NCBI GenBank assembly: GCA_030434875.1
Contig: JAUISW010000001.1
Span: 1,809,501-1,873,500, forward strand
From: Lachnospiraceae bacterium C1.1
GTDB lineage: Bacteria; Bacillota; Clostridia; Lachnospirales; Lachnospiraceae
Direction: 5' to 3'
DNA: 64,000 nucleotides
Within the stretch, counting starts at the first letter, position 1. Each line of letters starts with the position of its first letter. Positions 7,114 through 14,815 of the stretch are shown here, piece by piece. The notes beneath the pieces were generated by a model. That model had not been told where the DNA came from, ran no database searches, and saw nothing but the letters and a program-made list of their open reading frames with translations. The translations under genes were made by a program, and so were the position numbers.

Positions 7114-8346
7114 ATGAAAAACAGAATCATTTCAGCCTTGTTATCTATTGTTATTTTTTCTTCTTTTCCATTTCTGACCTCCTGTGGAAAGAGTTCTTCA
7201 TCTGAGGAATCTCCGAAAGCAGTGCTCTCATCCGAAGAAACTTCTTCATCTGAAGCCGTGTCAACAGGGGCAGAATTCACTGAAAGTTCTGAAAATAACA
7301 GCAGCACATCAACCGGGAATTCATGGGCAGATGCCTATTATGATTATCTCATGAAATTTGAGAAGGATCTATCGTCTGACGACTATGACAGTATCGATAG
7401 CAGAAATTTTGCCTATATTTATGTTAATGACGATGACATTCCCGAGTTGGTTATACAGGGACAGGATGAGGCAACAGGGAATATCATTCTTACTTTTAAT
7501 AACGGAGAATTGGACGAGCTTCAAACTTCCAGACTTTACTTCAACTATATCGAGCATCAGAATCTTCTTTGTAACAGTGACGGAAACATGGGCGCATATT
7601 ACGACTCTATCTATTCCATAGTTGACGGAAAATGGGAAAATATCGCACATGGCGAGTATTATGTTGAAGATAACTCGGCACAATGGGATGATGATGACCT
7701 GATCTACGAATGGAACGGAAAGAAAATGTCTGAATCTGAATATTCTACTGCTTTCAGAAAAGTATACAATTCCAGCACTGCGAAAGATTTTGAAGCCTTT
7801 TTCACATATTCAGACATCAAAGAATACCTTCTTGATGAAATCATTGGCAAGGAACACAACTATCTCGAAAACAACAGCGGAATACACAGATATGAGGTAT
7901 TCGTCGGAGATGTCAGCTGGGATGAGGCAATGGAATCCTGCCGGGAAAAAGGAGGATATCTCCTAAGGATAAATAATTACGATGAAAAGTATTTCATCGA
8001 ACAGATGCTGAAGGACAACAATCAGGAGAAACTCGTCATATGGCTTGGTGCCTGCCTGAATCCTTCTGATAACCACTATCACTGGACCGATGGGGAAAAA
8101 TATGCAATGGGACAGCTTGAGAATAATAATTACTATAGCTATTACTGGCTTACAGGTGAGCCAAGTTATACCGGTTACGACGCTCAGGGAAACCTGGTTG
8201 ACGAGCACTGTCTCTGCATGTTTCAGGTTGATGGTTTCTGGGAATGGAATGACGTACCATCTGACATCAGTCCTTACTATCCCGGACGGATCGCTTATAT
8301 CTGCGAGTATGAAGACTCCACATCCACTGGCAGCATTGAAAATTAA
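7114..8346 (+). CDS. Lipoprotein with a C-terminal C-type lectin-like domain
   Basis: The chosen start is the ATG at 7114 (M-K-N-R-I-I-S), because GAGGGGG at about 7099-7105 is correctly spaced for it and overlaps the earlier in-frame ATG at 7096. A lipobox L-T-S-C puts the lipidated cysteine at residue 24. A Ser/Glu-rich linker follows, then a domain with F-A-Y-I-Y-V-N-D-D-D-I-P-E-L, seen in other secreted Firmicute proteins. Residues about 258-404 have a C-type lectin-like layout: W-D-E-A-M-E-S-C, G-G-Y-L, W-L-G-A, W-T-D-G, W-L-T-G-E-P, C-L-C-M, W-N-D-V-P and a final Y-I-C-E-Y. It is probably anchored on the outer membrane face and binds a ligand or substrate polymer; the ligand is unknown. 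Confidence 0.75.
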   Translation: MKNRIISALLSIVIFSSFPFLTSCGKSSSSEESPKAVLSSEETSSSEAVSTGAEFTESSENNSSTSTGNSWADAYYDYLMKFEKDLSSDDYDSIDSRNFAYIYVNDDDIPELVIQGQDEATGNIILTFNNGELDELQTSRLYFNYIEHQNLLCNSDGNMGAYYDSIYSIVDGKWENIAHGEYYVEDNSAQWDDDDLIYEWNGKKMSESEYSTAFRKVYNSSTAKDFEAFFTYSDIKEYLLDEIIGKEHNYLENNSGIHRYEVFVGDVSWDEAMESCREKGGYLLRINNYDEKYFIEQMLKDNNQEKLVIWLGACLNPSDNHYHWTDGEKYAMGQLENNNYYSYYWLTGEPSYTGYDAQGNLVDEHCLCMFQVDGFWEWNDVPSDISPYYPGRIAYICEYEDSTSTGSIEN

Positions 8347-8434
8347 AAATAATGCGGCAAATTTTTTCCAAATATCTTAGGAACTGCAGATGACATTTTG
8401 TGTGAACAACAGCCATGATCATACACACAATACA

Positions 8435-8476
8435 ATAACGCACACATATTCCTTCAGTGAAATATGTGTGCGTTAT
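8435..8476. terminator. Bidirectional terminator between converging genes
   Basis: A perfect 16-bp stem (ATAACGCACACATATT, 8435-8450, with 8461-8476) has a 10-base loop. It lies between the lectin-fold lipoprotein gene and the CheC-like gene, which point at each other. A second short hairpin (CAGGGTA 8487-8493 with TACCCTG 8504-8510) follows. Confidence 0.65.
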
Positions 8477-8553
8477 ATAATGATGTCAGGGTAACCGTTC
8501 AGATACCCTGGACAGTTACTATGAATATTCTTATCATGATACATCCGGATATT

Positions 8554-9162
8554 TTAATTAGATCCCGATAATTTGAATTTTTCTATCATTTCCAGTGCAA
8601 AATGCATAGGATAAAGATGAACCATGGTTGAGTCTATAAGATCACCAACCGTCATTCTGAAGGCTATCTTTACAAAATAATCCTCTGTATTCTCAAACAT
8701 TTTTTCAAAAATCTTAATACTTTCAACATCTACCGTATCAACCTGAGGTGTACTGATATCGGTCGGTATGCCAAGCAGGGATGAAAGTGATGTTGCGGCT
8801 GACCCCATCATCTGATTCATTGCCTCAGCTGCAGCAGAAAGGTGAAGTTCTGAAAGCTCACCTTCCATAACATTTCCGGGACCACCCATCATCAAATCTG
8901 TCATGATCTTGACATCATCTTCCTGAAGTACCAGAACATTATTACCGGTAAGACCCTTAATATAATGAATCTGTACAAAAATACAGGTTTTTGAATAGTC
9001 ATCAAGTACATGGCTTCTCTTAACGACTGATACATTCGGTGTCGTAATTTCAACTTTATGATTTAACATAGCCGAAAGTGACGTTGCCGAATTTCCCATG
9101 CTGATATTAGCGATCTCACCCAGTATATCGCTTTGTTCAGTTGTCAATGAGTTAATAATCAT
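8554..9162 (-). CDS. CheC / FliY-N type CheY-phosphate phosphatase domain protein
   Basis: Two copies of the CheC-family active-site pattern are present: G-E-I-A-N near residue 16 followed by a T-T-P about 25 residues later, and A-E-A-M-N in the middle followed by S-T-P. Two such sites are typical of CheC and of the N-terminal half of FliY, which dephosphorylate CheY-P. The protein ends at 202 residues with a clear stop, and no FliN/SpoA domain follows, so it is a free-standing phosphatase domain. GGGGG precedes the ATG. No chemotaxis or flagellar genes are adjacent, so the cognate receiver is unknown. Confidence 0.75.
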   Translation of the reverse strand: MIINSLTTEQSDILGEIANISMGNSATSLSAMLNHKVEITTPNVSVVKRSHVLDDYSKTCIFVQIHYIKGLTGNNVLVLQEDDVKIMTDLMMGGPGNVMEGELSELHLSAAAEAMNQMMGSAATSLSSLLGIPTDISTPQVDTVDVESIKIFEKMFENTEDYFVKIAFRMTVGDLIDSTMVHLYPMHFALEMIEKFKLSGSN

Positions 9163-9301
9163 TCTGATACCCCCTGTATCACTTTATTATTTACGACAAT
9201 AGCTAAATTACAATAATAAAAGTAATTCTCATAATCCCACTCAATAAATTATCTAAAAATTCTAATTTATTTACTTAATAATAACATATATTCCTCAAAT
9301 G

Positions 9302-9310
9302 TGGTATACT
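9302..9310 (+). promoter_or_regulatory. Extended -10 promoter of mrp
   Basis: TG-TGG-TATACT with TATACT at 9305-9310 is an extended -10 element about 44 bases before the mrp start. The -35 region is weak, as usual for extended -10 promoters. Confidence 0.5.
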
Positions 9311-9353
9311 ATTATGAGTTTTAAAATGATACAAGATTGGAGATTTAAAAGTT

Positions 9354-10223
9354 ATGAATTCCGAATGTTCAAGCAATTGTTCTTCATGTGGTTCAAACTG
9401 TTCAAAACGCGACCCGAAGAGCATGATCAAACCTCAGAATCCTAAGAGCAATATAAAAAAAGTTATTGCCGTAGTTTCCGGCAAAGGTGGTGTCGGTAAA
9501 TCAATGGTTACAGCACTTTCCGCAATAAGTGCATCAAGAATGGGCTACAGTACCGCTATTCTTGATGCTGATATCACAGGTCCATCTATCCCGCATATTT
9601 TCGGCTTAAAAGAAAAAGCCATGGGCACAGAAGATGGCATAATCCCTATAGAGTCCGCTAATGGTATTAAGAATATGTCCATCAATCTGCTCCTCGACAA
9701 TGATACAGATCCTGTAGCATGGAGAGGCCCTATCCTTGGATCTGCAGTAGAGCAGTTCTGGCAGGAAGTAGTATGGGGTGAAGTTGATTTTATGTTTGTT
9801 GATATGCCCCCCGGAACAGGCGATGTTCTTCTTACCACATTCCAGTCACTTCCTATAGCAGGAATTATCGTAGTTACAAGCCCTCAGGATCTTGTTTCAA
9901 TGATAGTTGCAAAGGCTGTAAAAATGGCAGGTCAGATGAATATACCGATTCTTGGTATTATCGAAAATATGAGTTACCTTGAGTGCCCTGACTGCGGTAA
10001 AAAGATTGAGCTCTTCGGAAAGAGTCACCTTGATTCTATCGCCAAAGAATACGGCCTCGATATACTCGGCAGAATCCCTATTCTTCCGGAGCTTGCCGCC
10101 ATGGCAGATAACGGCGAGATTGAAAACTTTAATTTCGATTTCCTGGATCCTATAATGACAGTATTAAAAACCGTAGCTGAGCAGAAAAACCCTGGCGACT
10201 GCTGTTCCTGCTGCAAAGAATAA
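9354..10223 (+). CDS. mrp: Mrp/NBP35-family P-loop ATPase, Fe-S cluster carrier
   Basis: Cytoplasmic ATPase that binds and transfers [4Fe-4S] clusters to target apoproteins. The N-terminus has four cysteines (C5, C9, C12, C16), an Nbp35-like extra cluster site. The deviant Walker A G-K-G-G-V-G-K-S is at 43-50, the Walker B-like V-D-M-P-P-G-T-G-D is central, and E-C-P-D-C-G gives the conserved CxxC that holds the bridging cluster in the dimer. The C-terminus ends in a further C-C-S-C-C, which most Mrp proteins lack. The gene is monocistronic with its own promoter and a strong terminator. An Fe-S carrier fits the many Fe-S enzymes of an anaerobe such as the PFOR and hydrogenase in this window. 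Confidence 0.9.
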   Translation: MNSECSSNCSSCGSNCSKRDPKSMIKPQNPKSNIKKVIAVVSGKGGVGKSMVTALSAISASRMGYSTAILDADITGPSIPHIFGLKEKAMGTEDGIIPIESANGIKNMSINLLLDNDTDPVAWRGPILGSAVEQFWQEVVWGEVDFMFVDMPPGTGDVLLTTFQSLPIAGIIVVTSPQDLVSMIVAKAVKMAGQMNIPILGIIENMSYLECPDCGKKIELFGKSHLDSIAKEYGLDILGRIPILPELAAMADNGEIENFNFDFLDPIMTVLKTVAEQKNPGDCCSCCKE

Positions 10224-10284
10224 TTTAACGCAGAAAAAGAAATCCCGCACCTCTAAGTCTTGAAGGCGTAGCTGGTTATATAAA

Positions 10285-10327
10285 AAACAATGGCGAAGTG
10301 CTATATATATACACTTCGCCATTGTTT
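10285..10327 (+). terminator. Terminator of mrp
   Basis: A perfect 16-bp stem (AAACAATGGCGAAGTG, 10285-10300, with 10312-10327) has an AT-rich 11-base loop and a T-rich tail (ATTTCG). Confidence 0.75.
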
Positions 10328-10533
10328 ATTTCGTTATGATCCATATCTACAGTAAATTGTCAGAACTTTTTCAGATGACCTTAATTCTTTTTATTTTTAT
10401 TTTAGGACACGTTCATTACTTAGTCATATTTCATTGGTAATATTTACATAGACAAGATGAATTGCAGATAATAAACGCCATTCATTTTGTATACAATTTA
10501 GATTACAAGTAGCTTATAGATATTTTCCCCTTC

Positions 10534-10602
10534 TGTTGGTTTGAAAAAGCCAACAAATACTCTCCTTAATGAAACGAGCGGATCCTCCAGTCCGCTCGTT
10601 TC
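10534..10602. terminator. Pair of hairpins beyond the glycosyltransferase operon
   Basis: TGTTGG/CCAACA (10534-10555) and a 12-bp stem GAAACGAGCGGA/TCCGCTCGTTTC (10571-10602) lie downstream of the leftward gene ending at 10638. The T-rich tail (CGCTTTT) is on the plus side, so the direction of use is unclear. In the rest of 10328-10637 I see AT-rich DNA and no gene. Confidence 0.45.
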
Positions 10603-10637
10603 GCTTTTAAATATAATATTCATTTAATCTCCGGATT

Positions 10638-12065
10638 TTATTTGGCACCCTTTCCGAAAATAACCATCCATACTGTCTGGAAAAGAATTCGTATATCAAG
10701 TAATATTGACCAGTTATCTATATATTCCAGATCCAGTCTTACAACTTCTTCAAAATCTTTTATATCTGATCTTCCCGACACCTGCCACATTCCTGTGATA
10801 CCGGGTTTAATCGAAAGTCTTCTCATATGATAATTCTTATACTGCAGATACTCATCCTCCGTCGGAGGTCTCGTTCCAACAAGTGACATATCACCCATGA
10901 GAACATTAAAGAACTGTGGAAGTTCATCAATTGAGGTCTTACGTATAAATTTACCTATAGGTGTTATTCTTGGATCATTCTCCATTTTGAACATTAGACC
11001 ACTCATCTCATTTTTAGCCATAAGTTCTTTCTTACGCTTCTCAGCATCAGCATACATCGATCTCAACTTATACATCTTAAATCGTCTTCCGTTTATACCG
11101 ATTCGAGTCTGAGAAAAAAACAGCGGCCCGGGTGATGTGATTTTAATTATAGGTCCTACGAATATCAAAGCAATACCACATATAATAAGACCTATCAATG
11201 CTCCGCAGATATCCATTATCCTTTTAACCAGCAATGATGCAGAATCCGGCTCATTCTCAGCAAATGATACAACATGATAGTCCCCAAGCTTCCTGATATG
11301 TTTAACTGAAGCATCTTTATTGAATACTTCAATACTGAGATTTGCCACAACTCCCATATCTTCAAATTTGGATATCATCTTCTTCAGCTCAACCGGATAT
11401 TCATACGGCAAAGCTATCATTACCTCATCATAGACATTCTCTCTGTGAGTGTTAATGTAATTCTTTGCATTTCCAACTACCGGTATTCCCGCTATCTTTT
11501 CACCCACCATATCCTTATCAATGATAGTTATACACGATATCTGAGTAAGCAGCTCGGGCGAATTGGTAAAATTTTCAACTATTTTTTCAACTTTATCCGA
11601 AACGGTCAGCAACATAAGATTTACTGCGTTATATCCTGTTCCCTTAATCTCAACCAGCCACCAGCTATATACTAATCTTATTATATAATCCAGAAATGTA
11701 TTAATAAGAAACATATATCCAACTACATATCTGGAGGCTTCCGTACTCTGATATGTAAGATACATAACAAGTACGAGAAGTGACAGAAGAAATATCTGGT
11801 TCTCGAGTACACTCACAAATTTAGTGAACCTTCCCTGCTGCATTATTGCAGGATGGTGACCGTCAACGAAAACAAATACAAAAGCATACAGAATCACCAT
11901 TATGGACAGGATCATTGAATATGAATCTCTGTATCTCTCTGAATTAAAAAGTTCAGCCATTGATCCGAACCTTATATGCCATGCGATCACAAAAGAAATA
12001 AGCAATGAAATACAGTCAAGTATAAACATTACGCCTCTTCTTACAGAGCGTTTCCTAAAAATCAT
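10638..12065 (-). CDS. Exopolysaccharide polyprenyl-phosphate sugar-1-phosphate transferase (WbaP/WcaJ type)
   Basis: This enzyme starts a surface polysaccharide repeat unit by moving a sugar-1-phosphate from a nucleotide sugar to undecaprenyl phosphate in the inner membrane. The N-terminal half has about four membrane helices and a Rossmann-like cytoplasmic region (about 155-245). The C-terminal bacterial sugar transferase domain shows V-K-R-I-M-D, S-P-G-P-L-F-F-S-Q-T-R-I-G, K-x-R-S-M, R-K-T-S-I-D-E-L-P-Q, N-V-L-x-G-D-M-S-L-V-G-T-R-P, P-G-I-T-G-M-W-Q-V-S-G-R, and a final re-entrant helix. At 475 residues it is full length. A GGAGG lies just before the ATG. It starts 16 bases after the GT26 fusion gene and is almost certainly co-transcribed with it. 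Confidence 0.9.
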   Translation of the reverse strand: MIFRKRSVRRGVMFILDCISLLISFVIAWHIRFGSMAELFNSERYRDSYSMILSIMVILYAFVFVFVDGHHPAIMQQGRFTKFVSVLENQIFLLSLLVLVMYLTYQSTEASRYVVGYMFLINTFLDYIIRLVYSWWLVEIKGTGYNAVNLMLLTVSDKVEKIVENFTNSPELLTQISCITIIDKDMVGEKIAGIPVVGNAKNYINTHRENVYDEVMIALPYEYPVELKKMISKFEDMGVVANLSIEVFNKDASVKHIRKLGDYHVVSFAENEPDSASLLVKRIMDICGALIGLIICGIALIFVGPIIKITSPGPLFFSQTRIGINGRRFKMYKLRSMYADAEKRKKELMAKNEMSGLMFKMENDPRITPIGKFIRKTSIDELPQFFNVLMGDMSLVGTRPPTEDEYLQYKNYHMRRLSIKPGITGMWQVSGRSDIKDFEEVVRLDLEYIDNWSILLDIRILFQTVWMVIFGKGAK

Positions 12066-12081
12066 CGATAACCTCCGACAG

Positions 12082-13620
12082 TTATTGTTTTTTCAATGTT
12101 AAATAATACATAAATTTCAAATTTGTTACCAGGTAACGTTTAATAAGTCTTTTAGGATCCTGAAAAAGTCTGAATAGCCATTCCAGTCCGACATGCTGCA
12201 TCCATTCGGGTGCTCTTTTTATTGTTCCGGCATGAAAATCAAATCCGGCACCGACTCCAAGCATCAGGGCATTTATTCTATCCTTATGCGCATTCATCCA
12301 CTTTTCCTGCTTCGGTGCACCAAGTCCTACCCAGACTATGTCTGCTCCTGACTCATTTATCCTTCTGACTGCCTCAGCATCTTCTTCATCTGTGAGATTT
12401 CGAAAAGGCGGTGACTCATATCCTCGCACATCCAGACCCGGATAATTTTTTTCTATATTTTTCTTTAATTCATCAATAGTTTTCTGACTTGATCCATAAA
12501 AATACATGGAAAGTCCTCCCCCGATCGATGAAACAAACATCTGTCTCATAAAATCAGGCCCGGCCACTCTGCGTGCTCTACTGCAGCCATCATGACGCTG
12601 TATTTTTGAAATTGGTGCACCATCCGGGAATACTATTTCAGCTTCATTCTGAACACGTCTGTACTCATCATCTTCATAAGCCATTACTGTGGTGTGTACA
12701 TTAGAAAAACATATATATTTTCCTCTTAATTTATCAATATTCTCGCGTATATAAACCGCAGCCTCCCAAATATTGGAGACAACAAAATTAACACCCAGAA
12801 CGGCTTTTCTCTCAGCAAGAAAAGAAAGTTTGAAACCATTCAGATTTCCGATTTTTTCAAATATTTCATTTGATAAAGAATATCCGCAAAATGATGGTAC
12901 TATGATCAATGGTATCTCTGCACCATTAAACACTTTTCTGATCTTTTCGGTTTCTTTGCTGTTATCATCAATATAAATTATTTCATCGTAATCATCGCTC
13001 AGCTTTACAAGACTGTCCAGATCTGCAGCAACTTTGATACCCTCTATCTCAGCGATATCACCTTTTCCATCTGTCAATATAATACCGGCTATGTCGTTGC
13101 ATCTGCCCATTTCTGCCCTGAATCTTCTGATCACCGATGATGCATTAGTTTTGGAAGTAAGAATAAGATATTTTTTTATCTTGGTATTCTTTGTAATAAT
13201 TCCGTAAATGATTCTTCCCAGGAAAAACCTAAATAAAAAATCAAGAAAAATATTGTAAAAAAATAATGCAAGAACGACGGCTCTTGAGGCCCATAATCCT
13301 TGTTTTATCATATACAGAAGAACAACCAGACACGCCGACTGCAGTACATTATTCTTTATTACATTTATTAACTTTTCTAAAGGATTTTGGAGATATAAAG
13401 CTCTGTGCCTCGAATCATTCAGTAAAAATACAACTATATTTACTGCTATTACAAGCTCCAACAATAAATAATATAAACCATTATTCCAACTGTTTATCCC
13501 CTGCCAGTCAGATTCATTATAAAATCTCGTATAAACAGCTGCAAAAAAAGATATGATAACCGCCAGTAGATCAACGATCATAACAGCTGTTCTCTGAGAT
13601 TGTTTTGTCATTAAGAACAT
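12082..13620 (-). CDS. Fusion: polyprenyl-transferase-like membrane domain plus WecG/TagA (GT26) glycosyltransferase
   Basis: Residues 1-150 have about four membrane helices and 150-230 a Rossmann-like segment, the same plan as the N-terminal half of the next gene. From about residue 280 on, the sugar transferase domain is replaced by a WecG/TagA/CpsF domain: F-S-N-V-H-T-T-V-M-A, F-P-D-G-A-P, G-P-D-F, V-G-L-G-A-P-K-Q-E-K-W, G-V-G-A-G-F-D-F-H-A-G and R-A-P-E-W-M-Q-H. GT26 enzymes add the second sugar (such as ManNAc) to a lipid-linked first sugar, so with the gene downstream this would make the first two steps of an exopolysaccharide or teichoic-acid-like linkage unit. The membrane fusion probably fixes the normally peripheral GT26 domain at the membrane. 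The ATG at 13620 is the first plausible start of the frame. Confidence 0.85.
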   Translation of the reverse strand: MFLMTKQSQRTAVMIVDLLAVIISFFAAVYTRFYNESDWQGINSWNNGLYYLLLELVIAVNIVVFLLNDSRHRALYLQNPLEKLINVIKNNVLQSACLVVLLYMIKQGLWASRAVVLALFFYNIFLDFLFRFFLGRIIYGIITKNTKIKKYLILTSKTNASSVIRRFRAEMGRCNDIAGIILTDGKGDIAEIEGIKVAADLDSLVKLSDDYDEIIYIDDNSKETEKIRKVFNGAEIPLIIVPSFCGYSLSNEIFEKIGNLNGFKLSFLAERKAVLGVNFVVSNIWEAAVYIRENIDKLRGKYICFSNVHTTVMAYEDDEYRRVQNEAEIVFPDGAPISKIQRHDGCSRARRVAGPDFMRQMFVSSIGGGLSMYFYGSSQKTIDELKKNIEKNYPGLDVRGYESPPFRNLTDEEDAEAVRRINESGADIVWVGLGAPKQEKWMNAHKDRINALMLGVGAGFDFHAGTIKRAPEWMQHVGLEWLFRLFQDPKRLIKRYLVTNLKFMYYLTLKKQ

Positions 13621-13690
13621 TATAATACCTCGTTTTTAAGAGTTGTTCTTATTATAGTCCATTACGCATTTTTACACAACAAAAAAAAGA

Positions 13691-13722
13691 TTCAATCCGG
13701 CAACAGACAATGCCGAATTGAA
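13691..13722 (-). terminator. Terminator of the PilZ gene
   Basis: A 12-bp stem with one mismatch (13691-13702 with 13711-13722) is followed on the minus strand by eight T residues. Confidence 0.75.
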
Positions 13723-13731
13723 CCTTGATCA

Positions 13732-14112
13732 TTAATTTTCTTTATTTTCTTTATTGATACGATCATTATGTATATCGTATTCTCTGTAAGTTTCGTATAC
13801 GCCTATGCGACACCAGTCTGATTCTGGCATTCCGATAAATACTCCGCCATAAATATTGCCATTTTCCTGTTTGGACACCCTTACGAGATTTATAAATGCG
13901 GAAATCGTATCTCCTGTCCATATCCTGATATCTGCTCTGTAGATAGCTCCGTTCACAAGTTCTTCCTGACAGAAAAATCCGATTCCGGCTCTTGAAATAT
14001 CAAGTATCTCTACAGGAATTAACTTTGCATTCTCACCATCTGCTCTTGTCATCTCAACTCTGATATCAAGATCCATCCTCTTTGTTTTTCTTCTTTCAGC
14101 TCCTTCTGACAT
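13732..14112 (-). CDS. PilZ domain c-di-GMP receptor
   Basis: This is a 126-residue single PilZ domain: the R-x-x-x-R loop (E-R-R-K-T-K-R, residues 6-12) and the D-I-S-R-A-G-I-G-F motif that together bind cyclic di-GMP. No other domain is attached, so it would act by binding a partner. It lies directly upstream of the exopolysaccharide glycosyltransferase pair, although a terminator separates them. Control of polysaccharide or motility by c-di-GMP is a reasonable inference. No cyclase or phosphodiesterase is in the window. Confidence 0.8.
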   Translation of the reverse strand: MSEGAERRKTKRMDLDIRVEMTRADGENAKLIPVEILDISRAGIGFFCQEELVNGAIYRADIRIWTGDTISAFINLVRVSKQENGNIYGGVFIGMPESDWCRIGVYETYREYDIHNDRINKENKEN

Positions 14113-14282
14113 AAATTAATCCTCTCTTAAAAACTGCGGTAAAGCTGATACTGCAATCCGCTCCTGTTCCTTAACCTGAATAATCGGTTAAAAATATAGA
14201 TTCCTGCAATTTACAATTCAAAAAATTTACCTTTTCCATAATTTTATCATATATTGTGTTTTTTGTATTTATTTTTAATTAC

Positions 14283-14783
14283 TTATGTAAAAATCTGCTT
14301 TATACTGTCATAGTGCAAAAACTGTCCTTTTTCAGCCTGTGCCCTTATTTCATCAAGACCGACTATTGCAAATCCGTTTGTTTCTTCTTCCTGTGCATTT
14401 ACGTCTGCTTCCGAAAAATCCATTTCAAAGCTGTAGACATCAACAAAGTAATTGTTCTTTTCTTCCGGATTTACTCTTTTATAAGTAAAAACATATCCGC
14501 CATCAGCAGAACTAACATCAATTCCGGTTTCTTCGAGTATTTCGCGTTTCACAGCTTCCTCTGAACTTTCCCCGGCTCTTACCCCGCCGCCCGGAATTTC
14601 CCAGGCACCCGGTGCCCATTCTTTATCCATGGCTCTTTTGGTTATAAGATATTTTCCATCTTTTCTCTTTACTGCTCCAAGAACTGTCAGATGGAAATCT
14701 CCCTCTTTCATATTCCAGTCGTTGCGTTTCATGGTTCTTCCTGTGAGTTTCTTGTCCTCGTCATAAATATCCCAAAATTCCAT
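14283..14783 (-). CDS. Nudix hydrolase
   Basis: The Nudix box is complete (G-G-G-V-R-A-G-E-S-S-E-E-A-V, then R-E-I-L-E-E-T-G-I), and supplies the Mg2+ site for hydrolysis of nucleoside-diphosphate-linked substrates. The N-terminus (M-E-F-W-D-I-Y-D) resembles Nudix proteins of the isopentenyl-diphosphate isomerase-like group, but the substrate cannot be read from the sequence. AAGGAGA precedes the ATG. The gene starts 32 bases after the histidine kinase gene ends and may be the last gene of the two-component operon. The 170 bases after it (14113-14282) show no gene. Confidence 0.85.
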   Translation of the reverse strand: MEFWDIYDEDKKLTGRTMKRNDWNMKEGDFHLTVLGAVKRKDGKYLITKRAMDKEWAPGAWEIPGGGVRAGESSEEAVKREILEETGIDVSSADGGYVFTYKRVNPEEKNNYFVDVYSFEMDFSEADVNAQEEETNGFAIVGLDEIRAQAEKGQFLHYDSIKQIFT

Positions 14784-14815
14784 TCTGACAATCTCTCCTT
14801 AATCTGTCTTAATAA

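Noticed and set aside
10230..10284. Riboswitch-like or c-di-GMP-type motif after mrp
   Set aside because: No conserved aptamer blocks; the only clear structure is the mrp terminator.
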